DNA of 8,767 nucleotides, from positions 1-8,767 of the forward strand of contig CATPCA010000050.1 in assembly GCA_955652545.1 (NCBI GenBank), given 5' to 3'. The stretch comes from Candidatus Dormiibacterota bacterium. Its GTDB lineage: Bacteria; Chloroflexota; Dormibacteria; UBA8260. The notes beneath the pieces were generated by a model. That model made no database searches. It was given only the letters and a program-made list of their open reading frames with translations, and was not told the DNA's origin. Shown one piece after another: positions 5,511-8,767 of this stretch; position 1 is the stretch's first letter, and every line of letters begins with the position of its first letter. The position numbers and the translations under genes were made by a program.

Positions 5511-6329
5511 ATCGCCTTTCGAGAGTTGAGGATCAACGAGCAGATCCGCATCCCGCAGGTTCGTCTGTTCGACGACACCACCGATGAAGCGCTCGGCATC
5601 GTCACCATTGAGCAGGCCCGGCAGCTCGCCGTCGACCGCGGTCTCGACCTCGTCGAGGTGGCACCGCTGGCCCAACCACCGGTCTGCCGGCTCCTGGACT
5701 ACGGACGTTTCAAGTTCGAGGCCCTGAAGCGCGAAAAGGACAGTCGCAGGGACCACAACGTCGTCCAGCTCAAGGAACAGAAGCTCCGTCCGAAGATCTC
5801 GGACAATGACTTCCGCACCAAGCTGGCCAAGGTGAAGCAGTTCCTCGGCGAGGGTGACAAGGTCAAGCTGACGATCATGTTCCGCGGCAGGGAGATGGTC
5901 CACCAGGAGTACGGCCGCAAACTGCTCGATCGCATGACCGATGAGCTCAGTGACCTCGCGATCATCGAGCGATCCCCACTGGTCGAAGGCAGGAACATGA
6001 TCATGATCCTCAGCCCGACGACCAAGAAGCACGCCCGGGGCGATCGGCCGCACGACGACCGCGGCCACGCACCGGAGCACCCCGCCACAGGCAACGGCAG
6101 TGCCAGCGCGGAGCCGCCTGGCCCGGCTGCTCAGCAAAGCCCGGATGCGCCCCCTGCCGTGGCGACAGCGCCGGCTGCAGCCGCGAAACCGGCGACAGCA
6201 GCCAGGCCGGCGCCGGCCGCCAAGAAGTCCCCGGCGGCCGCGAAGAGGACCACGGCCGCCGCCCCGAAGACCACCACCAACGCCGCAGCCAAGCGGAGGG
6301 AAGAGAATGCCGAAGATTCGAACGCATAA
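5511..6329 (+). CDS. infC: Translation initiation factor IF-3, ATC start, long C-terminal tail
   Basis: IF3 binds the 30S subunit, prevents premature 50S joining and rejects wrong start codons and tRNAs. Starting at ATC 5511 gives 272 residues beginning (M)-A-F-R-E-L-R-I-N-E-Q-I-R, the usual IF3 N-terminus. The N domain covers about 1-75, including L-V-E-V-A-P and P-V-C-R-L-L-D-Y-G-R-F-K-F at 57-69. A Lys/Arg-rich linker leads to the C domain (about 84-170: K-E-Q-K-L-R-P-K-I, D-F-R-T-K-L, G-D-K-V-K-L-T-I-M-F-R-G-R-E). Standard IF3 ends near residue 172. Here about 100 more residues follow, first Asp/His/Gly-rich, then Ala/Pro/Lys repeats (A-A-K-P, A-A-K-K, A-A-A-K-R) like histone H1 tails. 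The ATC start, as in the AUU of E. coli infC, implies autoregulation by start-codon discrimination. The last 23 bases overlap rpmI in another frame. Confidence 0.93.
   Translation: MAFRELRINEQIRIPQVRLFDDTTDEALGIVTIEQARQLAVDRGLDLVEVAPLAQPPVCRLLDYGRFKFEALKREKDSRRDHNVVQLKEQKLRPKISDNDFRTKLAKVKQFLGEGDKVKLTIMFRGREMVHQEYGRKLLDRMTDELSDLAIIERSPLVEGRNMIMILSPTTKKHARGDRPHDDRGHAPEHPATGNGSASAEPPGPAAQQSPDAPPAVATAPAAAAKPATAARPAPAAKKSPAAAKRTTAAAPKTTTNAAAKRREENAEDSNA
6295..6300 (+). promoter_or_regulatory. rpmI Shine-Dalgarno inside the infC tail
   Basis: GGAGGG lies 6 bases before the rpmI ATG (6307). It is also read as part of the final infC codons, so the last residues of the IF3 tail are partly dictated by this site. 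Confidence 0.8.
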
Positions 6330-6504
6330 GGCCACGCAGAAGCGCTTTCGCATCACCAGCACAGGCAAGGTGATGCGGCGCAAGGCCTTCAAGTCGCACA
6401 TGCTCGAACACAAGAGCGGCAAGCGCAAGCGAGTGATGAACAAGCAGCAGCCGGTGTCGCCGGCGGACGTCAAGCACGTGCGCCGCCTGGCCCCCTACCT
6501 GTAG
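6307..6504 (+). CDS. rpmI: 50S ribosomal protein L35
   Basis: A 65-residue very basic protein. It begins M-P-K-I-R-T-H-K-A-T-Q-K-R-F and continues with T-G-K-V-M-R-R-K-A-F-K-S-H, then H-K-S-G-K-R-K-R, and ends R-R-L-A-P-Y-L. This is the full bL35 signature at its normal length. bL35 is a 50S protein embedded in 23S rRNA. The ATG has a strong SD. The gene starts 23 bases before the infC stop, in another frame, so its translation is probably coupled to infC. rplT follows after 15 bases that contain its own SD. Confidence 0.97.
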   Translation: MPKIRTHKATQKRFRITSTGKVMRRKAFKSHMLEHKSGKRKRVMNKQQPVSPADVKHVRRLAPYL

Positions 6505-6519
6505 GACGGAGGAGAGACC

Positions 6520-6882
6520 ATGGCGAGAGTCAAGCGGGGCGTCACAGCCCGTGCCCGCCACAAGAAGATCCTCGAGTTGGCCGAGGGGATGCAGGGCGAC
6601 CGAAGGCTGCACTTCAAGGCGGCCAACGAGGCGGTCATGCACTCGCTGGCGTACCAGTATCGAGACCGCAAGCTGCGCAAGGGAGACATGCGTGGTCTCT
6701 GGATCACGCGCATCAACGCGGCGGCACGGCAGAACGGGCTGGCCTACAACCAGTTCATGCACGGGCTGAAGAACGCGGGCATCGACATCAACAGGAAGAT
6801 GCTCGCCGACCTCGCCGTCGAGGATTCAGCATCGTTCACCCAGCTCGTCGAGGTGGCCCGGGGCGCTCTGACGTCGGCGTGA
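6520..6882 (+). CDS. rplT: 50S ribosomal protein L20
   Basis: A 120-residue basic protein starting [18 protein letters not shown], the standard bL20 start. It continues with Y-R-D-R-K-L-R-K and the diagnostic [11 protein letters not shown] at about 60-70, then [14 protein letters not shown]. bL20 is an early 50S assembly protein and, in E. coli and B. subtilis, a repressor of its own operon. Residues 22-35 ([14 protein letters not shown]) depart somewhat from the common G-Y-R-G-x-R-S-x-x-F-R-x-A version. GGAGGAG (6508-6514) precedes the ATG by 5 bases. Its TGA overlaps the pheS GTG in a 4-base GTGA. Confidence 0.97.
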   Translation: MARVKRGVTARARHKKILELAEGMQGDRRLHFKAANEAVMHSLAYQYRDRKLRKGDMRGLWITRINAAARQNGLAYNQFMHGLKNAGIDINRKMLADLAVEDSASFTQLVEVARGALTSA

Positions 6883-7943
6883 CCGGCAACCGCGGCATGC
6901 CAGCGGCCGCAGGGGCTGAGCAGACGCCTGGCCCCGACGTGCACACGGTGGCCGCGGCCGCCTTCGAGGAGGTGGCGGCTGCCACCGACGCGGCGACGCT
7001 TGACGCGGTCCGCTCGCGGTACCTCGGTCGCGGCGACGGTCTGCTCACCGTTTTTCGCAAGCGCATCGGCGTAACGCCGGACGCCGAGGCCCGCCGCGCC
7101 CTCGGCCAGACCGTCAACGCGCTGGTGGAGAGGGTGACCGAGGCCATCGACGAGCGCCGCACCGCTCTCGCTTCCACCGGGGACGGCGCCGGCCTCGACG
7201 CGATCGACCTCAGCTGGCCGCCGCCACCCCTGCGTCGCGGCCACCTCCATCCCGTATCGCGCGTGATCCGCGACGTGCGGCGCATCTTTGCCCAGATCGG
7301 CTACATCGCCGTCGAGGGTCCTGAGGTTGAATACGACCGTTACAACTTCACCCTGGTCAACATGCCGCCGGGACACCCGTCGCGGGCCACCCAGGACACC
7401 TTCTACATCGACGACGACCGGCTGCTGCGCACCCATACCTCGCCGGTGCAGGTCCGCAGCATGCTGGTGCGCGGCGCTCCGCAGCGAGTCATCGTTCCGG
7501 GCAAGGCGTTCCGGCGTGACTATGACGCCACCCACTTCCCCATGTTCTTCCAGGTGGAGGGGATGTGCATCGACGAAGGCATCGCGCTCAGTGACCTCAA
7601 GGGCACGCTCGAATTCTTCGCCCGCTCGATGTTTGGCGCTAACAGGAGGACACGCCTGCGCCCACATCACTTCGAGTTCACCGAGCCGTCAGTGGAGGTC
7701 GACGTGTCCTGTGCCCTCTGCGACGGGCGTGGGTGCCGACTGTGCAAGGGAACCGGCTGGCTGGAGATTCTCGGCGGCGGGATGATCCATCCCAACGTGC
7801 TGCGCAACGGCAAGATCAACCCGGCGCGCTTCTCCGGTTTTGCGTTCGGCATGGGCCCGGATCGCATCGCGATGCTGGCGTACGGCATCGAGGATGGCCG
7901 GCTGTTGTACGAGAACGACGTTCGCTTTGTGAGCCAGGCGTGA
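6879..7943 (+). CDS. pheS: Phenylalanyl-tRNA synthetase alpha subunit
   Basis: A 354-residue class II synthetase subunit, the catalytic half of the alpha2-beta2 PheRS. The N-terminal coiled-coil region (about 20-100; Y-L-G-R-G-D-G-L-L near 48-56) binds tRNA-Phe. The core begins at G-H-L-H-P-V (121-126). It includes R-T-H-T-S-P-V-Q (184-191), motif 2 around R213[15 protein letters not shown], and motif 3 [10 protein letters not shown] (324-333). A Cys cluster C278-x2-C281-x4-C286-x2-C289 before [11 protein letters not shown] could bind zinc; similar clusters occur in many bacterial PheS. The GTG start overlaps the rplT stop (GTGA). An ATG six codons downstream (6897) is an alternative. No SD is evident, so coupling to rplT is likely. 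pheT overlaps its end in the same way. Confidence 0.96.
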   Translation: MTGNRGMPAAAGAEQTPGPDVHTVAAAAFEEVAAATDAATLDAVRSRYLGRGDGLLTVFRKRIGVTPDAEARRALGQTVNALVERVTEAIDERRTALASTGDGAGLDAIDLSWPPPPLRRGHLHPVSRVIRDVRRIFAQIGYIAVEGPEVEYDRYNFTLVNMPPGHPSRATQDTFYIDDDRLLRTHTSPVQVRSMLVRGAPQRVIVPGKAFRRDYDATHFPMFFQVEGMCIDEGIALSDLKGTLEFFARSMFGANRRTRLRPHHFEFTEPSVEVDVSCALCDGRGCRLCKGTGWLEILGGGMIHPNVLRNGKINPARFSGFAFGMGPDRIAMLAYGIEDGRLLYENDVRFVSQA

Positions 7944-8767
7944 AGGTGTCCCTCGAGTGGCTGCGCGAGTACGCGGTGCTCGACGCGCCGCTCGACACCC
8001 TCGTAGAGGGCCTCATCGAGACCGGGACGGAGGTCGAGCACGTCTACCGCGGCCCTGCGGGGGTCGTCGTTGCCCGCGTCGTCGGCCTGGCACCCGTGCC
8101 GGAGTCGACCAAGGGGGTGCAGTTCGCTGACATCGACGTCGGCGGAGCTGAACCTGTCCGGGTGTTGACCGGGGCCGCCAACCTCAACATCGATGACCTG
8201 GTGCCGTATTCGCCGCCCGGCACCCTGCTCGCCGGATGGACCGAACCGGTGGGAGTTCGGGCCATGTTTGGCGGCAAGTACCACTCTCCGGGAATGCTCT
8301 GCTCTGCGGTTGAGCTCGGCCTGGGCGAGGACGCCACCGGCATCCTTCATCTCGACCACGGGCAGCCCGGTCAGCCGTTGAGTGAGGCGGTGACCCTGGA
8401 CACAGTTCTCGAGGTGGAGGTGACCACCAATCGGCCTGACTGCCTGTGCCATGTGGGCATCGCGCGCGAGATGGCTGCTGCGATCGGCGAGACGGTGCGC
8501 GACCCCGACACCTCCATCCCCGAAGGGCTGCTCAGCGCCGCCAGCATGACCAACCGGGCCGCTGTCACGGTCGAAGACCCGGAGGGCTGCCCCCGGTTCG
8601 CGGTGCGCATCATCGAGAACGTCGCCGTCGCTCCGTCGCCAGAATGGCTGCAGCGACGCTTGCGCTCAATCGGTCTGCGACCGATCGGCAACGTGGTCGA
8701 CGTCACCAACTACGTGGCCCATGAGCTCGGCCAGCCACTGCACGGCTTCGACCTCGATCGCTTCGTC
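7940..8767 (+). CDS. pheT: Phenylalanyl-tRNA synthetase beta subunit, 5' part
   Basis: An open frame of 276 codons from GTG 7940 to the end of the window; the stop is outside. It begins (M)[10 protein letters not shown], the standard PheT N-terminus. An EMAP II-like OB tRNA-binding domain covers about 40-150, ending S-P-G-M-L-C-S-A-V-E-L-G-L-G (116-129). The B3/B4 editing domain begins with T-N-R-P-D-C (163-168) and H-V-G-I-A-R-E. It continues to I-G-L-R-P-I-G-N-V-V-D-V-T-N-Y-V and E-L-G-Q-P-L-H-G-F-D (262-271). The usual H-P-N-A-D-K-L of the OB domain is replaced by P-V-P-E-S-T-K-G, a local divergence. Full-length PheT is about 800 residues. The start overlaps the pheS stop (GTGA), so the two subunits are probably translationally coupled, matching their equal stoichiometry. 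Confidence 0.96.
   Translation, partial: MKVSLEWLREYAVLDAPLDTLVEGLIETGTEVEHVYRGPAGVVVARVVGLAPVPESTKGVQFADIDVGGAEPVRVLTGAANLNIDDLVPYSPPGTLLAGWTEPVGVRAMFGGKYHSPGMLCSAVELGLGEDATGILHLDHGQPGQPLSEAVTLDTVLEVEVTTNRPDCLCHVGIAREMAAAIGETVRDPDTSIPEGLLSAASMTNRAAVTVEDPEGCPRFAVRIIENVAVAPSPEWLQRRLRSIGLRPIGNVVDVTNYVAHELGQPLHGFDLDRFV

Noticed and set aside
5277..6473. Minus-strand 398-codon open frame opposite infC
   Set aside because: Antisense shadow; the Gly/Arg-rich part is the complement of the Ala/Pro/Lys tail of IF3.

Overview
This is a GC-rich, densely coding bacterial chromosome segment. All recognisable genes lie on the + strand. It is a translation-apparatus locus built around the classical order thrS - infC - rpmI - rplT - pheS - pheT. 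A threonyl-tRNA synthetase without a TGS domain, a CCA-encoding tRNA, leaderless-type promoters and a tlyA gene inside the cluster suggest a deep Terrabacteria lineage. A member of Chloroflexota or Dormibacterota fits, with Actinomycetota less likely. This placement is inference from gene content, not a phylogeny.

Left part (1-2004). The window opens in the last 41 codons of rsmA (16S rRNA dimethyladenosine transferase). Two bases later a 12-TM-type MFS exporter begins. A 145-base gap holds a 14-base direct repeat and a good Shine-Dalgarno (SD) site. A 61-residue zinc-ribbon protein follows, then a complete tRNA-Val(GAC) with a likely extended -10 promoter.

Middle (2005-2795). A gene-free stretch of about 420 bases carries two DnaA-box-like 9-mers inside a longer imperfect direct repeat. 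It ends in a promoter whose predicted transcript starts at or next to a GTG codon. That GTG is the likely true start of a 103-residue Cys-rich (zinc-finger-like) protein of unknown function.

Right part (2796-8767). thrS appears to be leaderless and is followed after 9 bases by tlyA, an S4-domain rRNA 2'-O-methyltransferase. A second promoter and a leader of about 140 nt follow. The leader ends in a perfect 11-bp hairpin plus T-tract placed directly against the infC SD site, a strong candidate transcription attenuator. infC most probably starts at an ATC codon and carries an Ala/Pro/Lys-rich C-terminal tail of about 100 residues. Its last codons overlap rpmI and encode the rpmI ribosome-binding site. 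rplT, pheS and pheT follow, with 4-base GTGA overlaps at rplT/pheS and pheS/pheT. pheT runs off the window end.

The products work together: they charge tRNAs (ThrRS, PheRS), supply a Val tRNA, start translation (IF3), build the 50S subunit (L35, L20) and modify rRNA (RsmA, TlyA). The most interesting content is regulatory: the AUC start of infC, the leader attenuator, the leaderless promoters and the DnaA-box-like repeat. I found no mobile element, CRISPR array or evident novel defence system.
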